62,181 nucleotides of DNA from Gemmatimonadota bacterium (lineage in GTDB: Bacteria > Gemmatimonadota > Gemmatimonadetes > Longimicrobiales > Gaopeijiaceae), in assembly GCA_003248075.1 (NCBI GenBank), contig QJYK01000102.1, positions 1 to 62,181 on the forward strand. The letters are read 5' to 3'. The stretch's first letter is position 1. The number at the start of each line of letters is the position of its first letter. Positions 26,377 to 36,595 of this stretch are shown here, in pieces. The notes beneath the pieces were generated by a model that did no database searches, was not told the origin of the DNA, and saw nothing but the letters and a program-made list of their open reading frames with translations. Made by a program: the position numbers and the translations under genes.

Positions 26377-27444
26377 TTAGGGGAACAACAGAGGTCGGGC
26401 CTCGTCCGAGGTATACATGCAGCGGCCGTTGTGCCCGCACCCGGTGACGACGACCACCTTGTGGTGTCCCCCGAGGCTCTCATTGACGTAGCGGGCGTAT
26501 GCGTGCCCCCGTGCCTGCCGCGTCGGTCCCTGGGCCATCGCCGCGCAGGAGCTGTCGAACCCGCTGAGCGGGAGGATGTCATCCTGGCCGAGCAGATAGG
26601 TCGTGGGCCGGGCGGCGAGCTGCCGCTTCAGCTGCTCGTCGGTTTCGCTTGCGGAGTACCCCGAGCGGTTCTCGAAGCCGTACGGCCACTCGTTGTACGT
26701 CGTGCAGCCACGTCCCTCCCCCATGGATCGGAATGCCGTGGTATTCGGCCCATTCTCCAGGATGAATCCCGGCGCGTTCGCCTCGAGGGGCCAGGCGGCG
26801 CCGGTCGGCCGCTCGTCGCTCGGATAGGCGTAGCTCGACGGGTTGGACACCACGTAGCTCACCGGAACGCCCAAGACGTCGTGGACCCGGTTGGACATCG
26901 CGTATCGGTTCGTGACCTGACCCCCCGCCGAGTGCCCCGTGACCACGATGGCCCTCAGGTTCGGATAAGTCTCCCTACGCGCGACCTTCCGCAGGATCGC
27001 GTCCAGGAAGTCGAACGAGGTTACGTCGGGATGGTTGAGCGAAGACCCCCCGGAACGCCACGTGTTACAGTGCCAACTGATCTCGTTGGGACCGAGCTCG
27101 TCCCGGCATCCCTGCCCGTTGTCGGATGCCATACGCGGTGCGATCACGAGCGTGCTCTCGAGCTTCCCCGCCAGGAAGGCCCCGGCCAGCGCGGATCGGA
27201 AGTAGTCGTCCGGGTTGCGCCCGGCGCCGTGTACCACGACCAACACGTTCGTGATGGCCTGGTTCGGTGTGTCCAGCCCATGGCTGCGATACACGAGGGA
27301 GCGGCCGGGCCCTTCACCCACGGTGATCCATTCGGTGCAGGCGGGGGTGGCCTCGGTGCAGGGAGCGGCGGGGGGGCCCTGGGCGGCGGTCATGACGGGC
27401 GTGAGCGCCGCGACCGTGATGAGGAGAGGTGTCCGGCGGGTCAT
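26377..27444 (-). CDS. Exported alpha/beta hydrolase, serine esterase type
   Basis: A 355-residue secreted hydrolase. Signal peptide MTRRTPLLITVAALTPVMTA, cleaved near residue 21. Oxyanion region VVVHGAGRNPDDYF, nucleophile elbow TGHSAGG (Ser172), acid in LGQDDILP and His in TGCGHNGRCMY complete a serine triad. At least seven cysteines, most in the mature part (for example PCTEATPACTE, QGCRD, SWHCN, GRGCT, SSCAAM, GCGHNGRC), suggest disulfides and export. The core resembles poly(3-hydroxyalkanoate) depolymerase/feruloyl-esterase-like folds; the substrate is not clear. The C-terminus ends ARPLLFP. Upstream on this strand the propeller gene ends 226 bases away, so it may have its own promoter. 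Confidence 0.82.
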   Translation of the reverse strand: MTRRTPLLITVAALTPVMTAAQGPPAAPCTEATPACTEWITVGEGPGRSLVYRSHGLDTPNQAITNVLVVVHGAGRNPDDYFRSALAGAFLAGKLESTLVIAPRMASDNGQGCRDELGPNEISWHCNTWRSGGSSLNHPDVTSFDFLDAILRKVARRETYPNLRAIVVTGHSAGGQVTNRYAMSNRVHDVLGVPVSYVVSNPSSYAYPSDERPTGAAWPLEANAPGFILENGPNTTAFRSMGEGRGCTTYNEWPYGFENRSGYSASETDEQLKRQLAARPTTYLLGQDDILPLSGFDSSCAAMAQGPTRQARGHAYARYVNESLGGHHKVVVVTGCGHNGRCMYTSDEARPLLFP

Positions 27445-27670
27445 GGTGACGTCCTCGCGTTGGAGATCCCGGGAGTATGACCGAGGACCTCACGCCCGGA
27501 AAGTGGAGGGATCCGCCGGGGAGGCCGCGGGTCCGGGGCGCTGCTCCAGGGCAGGGCGCCCCCAGCCCTCCTTCAGCACATCCACCGGCCGGATTCTCGA
27601 CCCCAGCAGGTTAGGCTCCAGGCACGAGGGTCCGGCGCGCAACAGGGGGACTCGACGCGACTGGAGGCTC

Positions 27671-29647
27671 CTACGGTGCTCCACCCGCTCCCGCCAGCAG
27701 GGACGCCACCGAAACGGACACGATGCTGTCGTCGAACATGGACATGACGAACAACAGCTGCTGTCCGTCCGACGTATAGGCGATCGGCACTTCGAAGGTG
27801 CGGGGCGTCGAGGTGAGCTGTCGCCGGGTCGTGTCGCTCACACCCATCGCCAGCACATCGGAGGTCGGATCGTCGCCGTATCCCCAGTCCTCTACTGCGA
27901 GGTGGGTGCCGTCAGGCGACCAGATCGGAGCGACCTGATACACGCGCTCCGTGCGCCGGGTGAGCCGGCGCGGCGCTCCACCGGCGGTCGGGATCACCTC
28001 CACGAAGGCCCAGCCATCCTTGAACGCCGCGTAGGCGTAAGCCGTCCCGTCCCGCGAGAGATCTCCGCCCCCGTCAGCATCCGGGTTGACCGGTAGCGCT
28101 TCCGGACCGCCGGCGGCGACGGGCACCTGGTACAAGGCGCTCCGGCCGTCGGCTGGGGTGACCATCACGTAGACCGTGCGACCGTCAGGGCTCCAGCGCA
28201 GCTCTCCCGCGACATCGGCGGCGAACGCGGTGAGACGCCTCGGAGCGCCGCCGGCACTCGGCACGATCCAGACATCCGTCCTGGTGTTCTCATGGTTCGA
28301 GACGAACGCGATCTGCGACCCATCGGGCGACCAGCGTCCCCGGTCCTCGTCGCTCGGCCAGTCGGTCAGCGGCCTGGCGTCGCCTCCCTCCGCGGGCATG
28401 ACCCAGAGGTCCGTGGATCCCGATCGATCGGACGTGAACACCACCTGCGCCCCGTCCGGGGAGAATCGGGGCCCGCGGTCGACAAGGGGGCTCACGGCGA
28501 ACGGCCTGGGTTCGCCACCGGCGAACGGAACGGACCAGATGTCGTCGTTCCCGCTCCGGTTCGAGGTGAAGAGCACACTCGCGCCGGTCGGGGCGAGGAC
28601 CGCGTCCCTGACGGTGTACCCTGCCCACTCCACCAGCATCCGGGGCGCTCCGCCCTCCGCCGACACCACCCCGATCCCCTCTTCGGTTCGGCTGCGCAAA
28701 AAGAACAGACTCCGCCCGTCGGGCGACCACTGGACGTCCGCTTCGACCGTCAGGTCATTCGTGACCCTCAGGGCCTGTCCCCCGCCCGAGGGAATGATCC
28801 AGACGTCGCTCTGGCCTCCCCGATCGGAGACGAACGCGATCCAACGTCCGTCGGGCGACCACGCGCGTCCCTGGTCGTTGTGCACGTCGTGGGTGAGCTG
28901 GCGCAGCTCACCCGTCTCCACGTCGGCGACCCAGATGTCCCACGTGCCGGTCCGACGCGATACGAACGCCACCTGCCGGCTGTCGGGGGACCAGGCGTTG
29001 GTGGTCGGGTTGGTGTCCTCGAATCCCTCGGTGGTGAGCTGGCGGGGCTCCCCTCCGGAAAGGTCCTCCACCCAGATGGTTCCCTGGCCGCCGCGGTGCA
29101 GGTCGAATACGGCCTTCGATCCGTCGGGGGAGATGGCGACGTGCTGATCGCCGTCCATGGGCGACGCGATCGGGTGCGCAGGCCCACCGTCCAGCGGGGC
29201 CACCAGCGTTCGCACATCCCCCGCGCCCGAGTGGTAGAAGACCACGCCGCTCCCGTCCGCCAGCCAACCGACCGGTTGCTCGAACCCGGGCGCCGAGGTG
29301 AGCTGCCTGGGCTCACCGCCAGCGCTCGGCACGACCATGAGGTCGAAGTCCGGTCCCTCCGCCATGTACGCGATCCAGCGTCCGTCCGGTGACCATACCG
29401 GATTCCGGTCCCAGCTTCCATGTGTCAGCACGACCGGATCGCTGCCGTTCGCATTCGCCACGTGGATCGCCGCCTGGCCGTTCACCGGCTGGGCCCATGC
29501 CAGCCGGCCGCCATCCGGCGAGAGGGCCGGGCCGAAAGGCGCCGCGACGGCACTTGTCACGAGATCCGTCGTCACCAGGCCGCGGTCACCTTCCGCGCAC
29601 GTGGTAAGCGCGATCAGCAGACAAGGCAGCAGGGCTCTGCGGGTCAT
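27671..29647 (-). CDS. PD40 beta-propeller lipoprotein, TolB-like
   Basis: A 658-residue protein made almost wholly of PD40/WD40-like beta-propeller blades; the repeat WSPDGRWIAF or close variants (SPDG, WSPDG, FSPDG) recurs more than ten times, each followed by a GG-PRQLT type turn. The N-terminus MTRRALLPCLLIALTTC looks like a lipoprotein signal with Cys17. There is no peptidase domain at the C-terminus, unlike DPP-IV/acylaminoacyl-peptidase relatives, so it probably binds rather than cuts. The ATG at 29647 is 11 bases after the stop of the Ser/Thr kinase with AAGGA as Shine-Dalgarno, so kinase and propeller form an operon and the propeller may serve kinase signalling (inference). Confidence 0.88.
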   Translation of the reverse strand: MTRRALLPCLLIALTTCAEGDRGLVTTDLVTSAVAAPFGPALSPDGGRLAWAQPVNGQAAIHVANANGSDPVVLTHGSWDRNPVWSPDGRWIAYMAEGPDFDLMVVPSAGGEPRQLTSAPGFEQPVGWLADGSGVVFYHSGAGDVRTLVAPLDGGPAHPIASPMDGDQHVAISPDGSKAVFDLHRGGQGTIWVEDLSGGEPRQLTTEGFEDTNPTTNAWSPDSRQVAFVSRRTGTWDIWVADVETGELRQLTHDVHNDQGRAWSPDGRWIAFVSDRGGQSDVWIIPSGGGQALRVTNDLTVEADVQWSPDGRSLFFLRSRTEEGIGVVSAEGGAPRMLVEWAGYTVRDAVLAPTGASVLFTSNRSGNDDIWSVPFAGGEPRPFAVSPLVDRGPRFSPDGAQVVFTSDRSGSTDLWVMPAEGGDARPLTDWPSDEDRGRWSPDGSQIAFVSNHENTRTDVWIVPSAGGAPRRLTAFAADVAGELRWSPDGRTVYVMVTPADGRSALYQVPVAAGGPEALPVNPDADGGGDLSRDGTAYAYAAFKDGWAFVEVIPTAGGAPRRLTRRTERVYQVAPIWSPDGTHLAVEDWGYGDDPTSDVLAMGVSDTTRRQLTSTPRTFEVPIAYTSDGQQLLFVMSMFDDSIVSVSVASLLAGAGGAP

Positions 29648-29658
29648 CGCTGCATCCT

Positions 29659-31068
<1,410 letters not shown>

Positions 31069-31110
31069 GGCCCCCAAGTTCCAGGGATCGTCCCGTGGGC
31101 GCCAGGGCTC

Positions 31111-32745
31111 CTACACGATCCTCCGGGCCACCGGATCCCAGAGGACCTTCCGGCCCTCCAGGTACGCCCGCGTGGCCATGTGGCAGGTGATGGCCTCCTC
31201 GAACGCCTCCTCGATGCCGCAGCTCGTGGCGGCGTTTCCCCGGATGGCGTCGATCCACTCCTTGATGTGCAGGTGGTAGGAGTTGACCATCTTCCCGTCG
31301 CGGTAGGTGTAGAGCAGCCCCCGCTTGGCGAAGTACGCCGCCGAAGCCGACGTCACCGCGTCCACGCCCCCGGTCTTGGGGTTGTACGTGAACATGGGCC
31401 GGTCGGGATCGATGAGATCCTCCTCGATCTGGTCGGCGTAGCGGGTGGAGTACTGGTCCGCGGTGACCTCCACCGTCTCGCTCACCGTCATGGTCGCGTC
31501 GTGCCCCATGAAGACCTGGCCGCGGTACAGGCTGTTGGCCAGGGTGGCGCTGTACATGAAGGTCAGGTCCCGGTCGGGGTACTCGCACACCGCCTGCCAG
31601 ACGTCGGGTACCTCGCGGCCGTCCTTGAAGTAGTAGATGCCGCCGGAGGACACCACGGAGTGCGGAATCCCCAGCCGCAGGATGCCGTTCACCGCGTCGT
31701 ATTCGTGGGACAGGAGGTCGCCGGAGAGGCCCGTGCCGTAGTCCCACCAGCACCGCCAGCGGAAGAAGCGCTCCGGGTTGAAGGGCACCTTGTTCTCGGA
31801 CGGCTCCTGGAACTGATCCCAGTCGATGGTATCAGGGGTGCCCCGCTCGTCGATGCCGTACACCCAGGCGCCCCACGGGGCGTTCCGGTTGGTGGTGACC
31901 TCCACCAGGGAGACGTGTCCGAGGATGTCCGCCTCCACGACCTCCCGGGCCTTGATGTGGCTCTCCGACTGCCGGGTCTGGTGGCCCAGCTGGAAGACGA
32001 CGCCCGACCGCTTCACGGCGTCGTACACCGCCATCGCTTCCTCTTCCTTCCGGGTGAGCGCCTTCTCGCAGTATACGTGCTTGCCTGCGTTCACCGCGTC
32101 GATGGTGATGCGGCTGTGCCAGTGGTCGGGGGTGGCCACCACCACGGCGTCCACGTCGCTCTCCAGGAGGTCCGTGTAGCGGAGGTAGCGCTGCGCCTGC
32201 CCGGCCCCCGAGGCGCCGGGGCTCTCGGTGCTGGCTGCCGCCACCCGGGCCCGCTCCGCCCGGACGTCGAAGAGGTCGCACACCGCCACGATGGAGACAT
32301 CGAGGTCCTCCTGGCTCATGAAGGTCGCCAGCGACTTGTTCGCCGGGTCGTCGAGGGCGTTCTTCCGCTCGCTCTCGATCCAGTCGGGGTGGGCGAAGCC
32401 GAGGCAGCGGCCCAGCGACTCGCCCTCGCCGCCGAAGCCGATCATCCCCACCCGGACCCGATCGCCCGGCGGGTGCGAGACGGCGTTGAGGATGACCGCC
32501 GGGGGGCCCTCGGAGATCCCCAGCTCGCCGATGATCGCGGCGCGCTTGGCGTCATCGGCGAGCTTCTTCTGATACCAGCCGGCGAAGAACACACCCAGCA
32601 CCGGCACCGAGGTCAGCGCCTTGAGCAGGTCCCGCCGTCCGATGCCGTTGGCGGCTCCGTTGCGTCCCGCCTCGTCGGCCGCGGTGCTTCCGGTGTCAGC
32701 GCTCGGCGCGGCCGGACCGCTGTCGTTCCTGCTCTCGTCGCTCAT
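31111..32745 (-). CDS. Tat-exported Gfo/Idh/MocA oxidoreductase
   Basis: A 544-residue oxidoreductase. After a 35-residue Ala/Gly/Asp-rich lead comes a twin-arginine signal GIGRRDLLKALTS with hydrophobic core, then the NAD(P)-binding fold VRVGMIGFGGEGESLG and the conserved active-site run AGKHVYCEKALTRKEEE, where Ala replaces the usual Pro of EKP. The C-terminal Gfo/Idh/MocA domain (FRWRCWWDYGTGLSGDLLSHEYD) is complete. The family oxidises or epimerises sugars and glycosides, with exported members carrying tightly bound cofactor. Its ATG overlaps the stop of the DoxX gene by 4 bases. Part of an ApbE-DoxX-Gfo operon; with DoxX and a flavin transferase next to it, an electron link to the membrane is possible (inference). 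Confidence 0.92.
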   Translation of the reverse strand: MSDESRNDSGPAAPSADTGSTAADEAGRNGAANGIGRRDLLKALTSVPVLGVFFAGWYQKKLADDAKRAAIIGELGISEGPPAVILNAVSHPPGDRVRVGMIGFGGEGESLGRCLGFAHPDWIESERKNALDDPANKSLATFMSQEDLDVSIVAVCDLFDVRAERARVAAASTESPGASGAGQAQRYLRYTDLLESDVDAVVVATPDHWHSRITIDAVNAGKHVYCEKALTRKEEEAMAVYDAVKRSGVVFQLGHQTRQSESHIKAREVVEADILGHVSLVEVTTNRNAPWGAWVYGIDERGTPDTIDWDQFQEPSENKVPFNPERFFRWRCWWDYGTGLSGDLLSHEYDAVNGILRLGIPHSVVSSGGIYYFKDGREVPDVWQAVCEYPDRDLTFMYSATLANSLYRGQVFMGHDATMTVSETVEVTADQYSTRYADQIEEDLIDPDRPMFTYNPKTGGVDAVTSASAAYFAKRGLLYTYRDGKMVNSYHLHIKEWIDAIRGNAATSCGIEEAFEEAITCHMATRAYLEGRKVLWDPVARRIV

Positions 32746-33278
32746 CGTGCGACCTCCGTGGCGAAATGAGCCGACGCCTCGGCGCGGCGCTTCGTGTGCC
32801 AGATGCGGTCCAGCCCGATCTGGTGCGCCGTGGGAAATCCCAGGATCACCAGCACGGCCCCCATCTCCACCAGGACCTTGTTGACGAAGAGGTAGCTGCC
32901 TTCGGTGGGGATGGCGGAGTCGAGGCCGGGGAAGGGAGGTGCCGCCAGGTAGTACAGGGCCAGGAGCACCAGCGCGGCCACCGAGGCTGTCCGCACGCAG
33001 CAGCCCAGCAACAGAGCCAGACCGATCGCCAGGAGGCCCCACTGGTTCAGCTCATCCACCGCGGCCAGGGTCGCGGCGTTCTCGGCCAGCCCGGTGAAGA
33101 AGTCCGAGAGCCATCCCCGGGACTCCATGAGGTACGCGAGGGAGCTCCACCGGGGGTTCGATAGCTTCGCCGCGCCCTCGTAGAGGAAGTGCCATCCCAC
33201 CAGCCAGCGGAGCGCCACCAGCGCCGTGATCTGGAAGCCTCCGTATCGGGGGAGCGAGCCGGGCGTCGCGCGGTCCAT
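32742..33278 (-). CDS. DoxX-like membrane protein
   Basis: A 178-residue protein with four membrane segments and the DoxX/TQO-small-subunit pattern: LVALRWLVGWHFLYEGAAKL in segment one, GLLAIGLALLLGCCVRTAS in segment two, then VAALVLLALYYLAAPP and KVLVEMGAVLVILG. The Cys-Cys pair in segment two is notable. DoxX-family proteins are linked to quinone or thiol redox chemistry in membranes. ATG 33278 lies 2 bases after the ApbE stop and its own stop overlaps the Gfo/Idh start, so it is firmly inside the operon. The frame extends to 33368 but the upstream part is the ApbE gene. Confidence 0.87.
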   Translation of the reverse strand: MDRATPGSLPRYGGFQITALVALRWLVGWHFLYEGAAKLSNPRWSSLAYLMESRGWLSDFFTGLAENAATLAAVDELNQWGLLAIGLALLLGCCVRTASVAALVLLALYYLAAPPFPGLDSAIPTEGSYLFVNKVLVEMGAVLVILGFPTAHQIGLDRIWHTKRRAEASAHFATEVAR

Positions 33279-33280
33279 GT

Positions 33281-34315
33281 TCAGCCTCGAGTCGTCGGGT
33301 GGGGGACGCTCTGCCACCGGCTGGACGACCAGGCTTCGCCTGCCGAGCCCAGGACGAGACAGGAGCATCCGGGGATACTGTCGATGAAAGCCAGGGCCCG
33401 GGTGGGCTCCATGGCGAAGAGCGTGGTGGCCAGCGCGTCGGCCACCATGGTGGAAGGTGCCCGGACCGTGGTGCTCCGGACACGATTCGGGGAACGGCCC
33501 GTGACGCTGCTCACGATGTGGTGCCGCGTCGAGTCGTAGCCGCGCTCGTAGCTGCCCGAAGTGGCCACCGCCCCCCCGGCGAGCTCCGTCACCGCGGGGT
33601 AGGCCCCCCGCTTGTCGGGGTCCTGGACGGCGACGCGCCAGGGGCGCCCGTCCTCGCGGGTGCGGCTGACGCGGATGTCACCGCCGGCGTCGATGAGCCA
33701 GTTGCCGGCTCCGGCGGCGGTGAGCGCCTCGCCCATGCGGTCCACGACGTAGCCCTTGGCGATGCCGTCCAGCGTCACGCCCATCCCGGCTCTCGCGAAG
33801 CTCACGGAGCTCCCGCGGAGCCTCACGGCGCGCATGTCCACGAGCGCCAGGAGCTCCTCGGGGGGCGTGCGCGCCTCGCCGGGGCCCGCCGACGCCTGGA
33901 AGTCCACGAGGGGCTGCACCGTGGCGTCGAAGGTGCCGACGCTCAGGTCGTGGACCCTCCGGGCCACCCGCAGCACCGTGGTGAGCTCCGGAGGGGCGTG
34001 GCGGAGGCGGCCCTGGTCGTTGAGCACCGAGACCGCCGACGACCCGTCGTGCCGGTCGAGGAGGTGCACGACCCGGTTCATCTCCCGGAACGCCGCCTCG
34101 GCCTGGTCCAGCCCCTGGGCCGGGGAATCGGCGAAGACGGTGACCGCGACCCGCGTGGTCATGGACTCGCGGGAGGCGGTGGCGCGGAAGACGCCGGGGG
34201 CGACACGGACGGCCTCGTCGAGGCCCGGGGTGGGCACGGTGGCCTCGAAGCCCAGCTCCCCCAGGGAGGCGGCCAGGCCGGCCGGTCCGGTACTCTGTGC
34301 GACGCGTTCCGACAT
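33281..34315 (-). CDS. apbE: ApbE-family FAD:protein FMN transferase
   Basis: A 344-residue ApbE protein, which attaches FMN covalently to Ser or Thr of target flavoproteins. Motifs: DRHDGSSAVSVLND, FDATVQPLVDF, GVTLDGIAKGYVVDRM, LIDAGGDIRVSRTRED, VATSGSYERGYD, HHIVSSVTGRSP and STMVADALATTLFAM (metal site). Family members usually carry a signal or lipobox because they act outside the cytoplasm; this start (ATG 34315) gives no signal peptide, and the longer frame to 34462 does not add one. It heads the operon with DoxX and the exported Gfo/Idh protein; no FMN_bind-type target is visible next to it. Confidence 0.92.
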   Translation of the reverse strand: MSERVAQSTGPAGLAASLGELGFEATVPTPGLDEAVRVAPGVFRATASRESMTTRVAVTVFADSPAQGLDQAEAAFREMNRVVHLLDRHDGSSAVSVLNDQGRLRHAPPELTTVLRVARRVHDLSVGTFDATVQPLVDFQASAGPGEARTPPEELLALVDMRAVRLRGSSVSFARAGMGVTLDGIAKGYVVDRMGEALTAAGAGNWLIDAGGDIRVSRTREDGRPWRVAVQDPDKRGAYPAVTELAGGAVATSGSYERGYDSTRHHIVSSVTGRSPNRVRSTTVRAPSTMVADALATTLFAMEPTRALAFIDSIPGCSCLVLGSAGEAWSSSRWQSVPHPTTRG

Positions 34316-34476
34316 CGCTCCGCTCCGACCCCTGCAAACCACCGTGGAGTCGAGCCTGGAGCCGCCGCGGGGCCCCGCCGTCACCGGGGGCGACCGTTGA
34401 TGGATCTGGCGTATCTGCTCCAGTAGAATCGCCACCCGTGGGGGTGGGGGCAACCGGTGCATGACCGCCCTGCCAT

Positions 34477-34503
34477 TGTCGAATCCGGCCCGCCCCGCTC
34501 GTA
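34477..34503 (+). promoter_or_regulatory. ECF42-type promoter
   Basis: TGTCGA (34477-34482) and CGTA (34500-34503) are spaced by 17 bases, upstream of the DGPF-sigma operon. From published work on ECF42 sigma factors in Streptomyces, the group recognises TGTCGA in the -35 region and a CGA/TC-type -10, so this is a good candidate for autoregulation. The distance to the ATG at 34559 leaves a leader of about 50 bases with a GAGGAG ribosome site. Confidence 0.7.
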
Positions 34504-34558
34504 GTAGAGGTGAGCCGCCGCACCCGCGGTGGGCCCCAGAAAGAGGAGATGATCAGAG

Positions 34559-34888
34559 ATGCACTACCTCGTTTCCGTGATCGATGACACGACCGGCGCC
34601 GCTAAGCCGGAAGAGATGGCGGCGATCGACGAGTTCAACGAGCGGCTCCAGGCCAACGGGCACTGGGTCTACGCCAACGGTCTCGCGGAGCCCGGCACCG
34701 CTACGGTCATCGACGGACGCGGGGAGGAGCCGGTGTTCACCGACGGTCCGTATCTGGAGTCGAAGGAGTATCTCGCCGGCTTCTGGATCATCGAAGCCCC
34801 CGATCTCGACGTGGCGCTCAGGCTCGCCGCCGAGGGGTCGAAGGCATGCAATCGCAAGGTCGAGGTCCGGCCCACCGCCAGCGAGTGA
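34559..34888 (+). CDS. YCII-related DGPF-domain protein
   Basis: A 109-residue protein of the YCII/DGPF group: MHYLVSVIDDTTGA start, EMAAIDEFNERLQANGHWV helix, and the signature FTDGPYLESKEYLAGFWIIE, followed by a helix and the last strand NRKVEVRP. DGPF proteins are small ferredoxin-like folds of unknown function and are the standard genomic partners of ECF42 sigma factors. GAGGAG at 34543-34548 is the ribosome site for ATG 34559; an ATG at 34549 is out of frame. First gene of a DGPF-sigma-DGPF operon behind the promoter at 34477. Confidence 0.93.
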   Translation: MHYLVSVIDDTTGAAKPEEMAAIDEFNERLQANGHWVYANGLAEPGTATVIDGRGEEPVFTDGPYLESKEYLAGFWIIEAPDLDVALRLAAEGSKACNRKVEVRPTASE

Positions 34889-34890
34889 AC

Positions 34891-36117
34891 GTGACCGACG
34901 TCGACCAATCGATCACGCGAGCCTACCAGGACGAGTGGGCGCGGGTGGTCGCCGCGGTGGCCCGGCGCTTCGGTGATCTCGACGTCGCCGAGGAGGCAGC
35001 GGCCGAGGCGTTTGCCACCGCTGTCGCGCGGTGGCCGGCCGACGGCGTTCCGGCCAATCCCGGTGCCTGGCTCACCACCACCGCGACCCGCCGAGCCATC
35101 GACTGGGTTCGGCGTGAGAGCAAGCGCGACGACAAGCAGAAGTCGGCTCAGATGCTCCTCGAGGAGAATCGACCCATGCCGCTCGAAGTCATCGAAGACG
35201 AGCGGCTCCGGCTGATCTTCACCTGCTGTCACCCGGCGCTGTCGATGGAGGCGCGCGTGGCGCTGACGCTGCGCCTCGTCGGCGGTCTCACCGTTCCCGA
35301 GATCGCCCGCGCCTTCCTGGTGCAGGAGACGACGATGGGGCAACGGATCACCCGCGCGAAGGCCAAGATCAGGGCGGCCCGTATCCCGTTCCAGACACCC
35401 CCCGCTGAGGACCTTCCTGCCCGCGTTTCCGGGGTGCTCGCCGTGCTCTTCCTGGTCTTCAACGAAGGCTACCTGGCGAGCAGCCCCGACGCCGATCCGA
35501 TCCGTCACGAGCTGACCAGCGAAGCGATCCGGCTCACCCGACTGATCCGCAGGCTCATGCCGGACGACGGCGACGTGGCCGGCCTGCTGGCTCTGATGCT
35601 CCTCACCGAGGCTCGCCGCACCACCCGGGTGTCGGAAACCGGAGAGCTGGTCACGCTCGCCGAGCAGGATCGCACCGAGTGGGACGCGGCGCTGATCGCC
35701 GAGGGTCACGAGCTGGTGCGAGGGCTCCTGGCCGCCGACGTGGCTCCGGGTCGCTATCAGATCCTCGCGGCGATCAACGCAGTGCACACCGCCGCCCGGC
35801 ACGTACGCGACACCGACTGGGCGCAGGTCGTCGCGCTCTACGACCAGCTCGTCGCGCTGGACCCGTCGCCGATCGTCGCGCTGAACCGGGCGGTCGCGGT
35901 CGCGGAGGTGGACGGCCCGGAAGTGGCCCTGGCTTTCATCGATCCTCTCGGGGACGAGCTGGCCGGCTACCACGCGTACCACGCCACCCGCGCCGATCTC
36001 CTGCGCCGGCTGGGGCGCACTCAGTCCTCGCGCGAAGCCTACGACAGGGCGATCGAGCGGACGGCCAACCGCGCCGAGGTGGCGTACCTCACGCGTCGAC
36101 GCGACGAGCTCGGTTGA
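34891..36117 (+). CDS. ECF42-group RNA polymerase sigma factor
   Basis: A 408-residue sigma factor. Region 2 (DLDVAEEAAAEAFATAVARW, PGAWLTTTATRRAIDWVRRE) and region 4 (LTVPEIARAFLVQETTMGQR, then ITRAKAKIR) are followed by a C-terminal extension of about 200 residues with TPR-like helices (FLVFNEGYLASS, LLALMLLTEARR, AINAVHTAARHV, ALNRAVAVAEVDGPEVAL, HATRADLLRRLGR). This long extension defines the ECF42 group and replaces an anti-sigma factor in control. The GTG at 34891 starts 2 bases after the DGPF stop; GTG 34885 is an alternative. Flanked by two DGPF proteins, as in the group generally. Expected to activate its own operon. Confidence 0.95.
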   Translation: MTDVDQSITRAYQDEWARVVAAVARRFGDLDVAEEAAAEAFATAVARWPADGVPANPGAWLTTTATRRAIDWVRRESKRDDKQKSAQMLLEENRPMPLEVIEDERLRLIFTCCHPALSMEARVALTLRLVGGLTVPEIARAFLVQETTMGQRITRAKAKIRAARIPFQTPPAEDLPARVSGVLAVLFLVFNEGYLASSPDADPIRHELTSEAIRLTRLIRRLMPDDGDVAGLLALMLLTEARRTTRVSETGELVTLAEQDRTEWDAALIAEGHELVRGLLAADVAPGRYQILAAINAVHTAARHVRDTDWAQVVALYDQLVALDPSPIVALNRAVAVAEVDGPEVALAFIDPLGDELAGYHAYHATRADLLRRLGRTQSSREAYDRAIERTANRAEVAYLTRRRDELG

Positions 36118-36159
36118 GCGCCGCGACAAACCACCGACACCGAACGAGGAGAAGAAGCC

Positions 36160-36528
36160 ATGCCCCTGTACCTGGTCGCCAGCTACCTGCGGGACGACTT
36201 CGATCCGTCCACCCAGACCGAGGAGACGGTCCAGGCGATCCACGCGCTCAATGCCGAGATGGAGGCGGCCGGTGCGCTGAAGTTTGCGTGCGGCGTGTCC
36301 CCCGCCGCCAGCGCGCGCACGTTGCGGAAGCGGGCCGACGGCCAGGTGCTCGTCACCGACGGGCCGTACATGGAGAGCAAGGAGCACATCGCGGGCTTCC
36401 TGTTGTTGAACGCGGCCGACATGGACGAGGTCCTCGCGTGGGCCCGGAAAGGTGCCTCCGCATTCGCGGGACCGGTCGAGGTGAGGGAGCTCTATTTCGA
36501 GCCCGACCCGGACCAGGATGCGGAGTAG
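36160..36528 (+). CDS. Second YCII-related DGPF-domain protein
   Basis: A 122-residue DGPF protein: MPLYLVASYLRDDFDPST, helix AIHALNAEMEAAGALKF, then VLVTDGPYMESKEHIAGFLL and the final strand PVEVRELYF. AGGAG at 36149 serves the ATG at 36160. It is the third gene of the operon, 42 bases after the sigma factor. It differs clearly from the first DGPF protein, so the two are old paralogues rather than a recent duplication. Function unknown. Confidence 0.92.
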   Translation: MPLYLVASYLRDDFDPSTQTEETVQAIHALNAEMEAAGALKFACGVSPAASARTLRKRADGQVLVTDGPYMESKEHIAGFLLLNAADMDEVLAWARKGASAFAGPVEVRELYFEPDPDQDAE

Positions 36529-36595
36529 TCTCGCCATGCCCCATCCGACTCGTCTCTTTCTGCCGAACGGCGGTCGAGGGAGCATCTGGGTCGCC

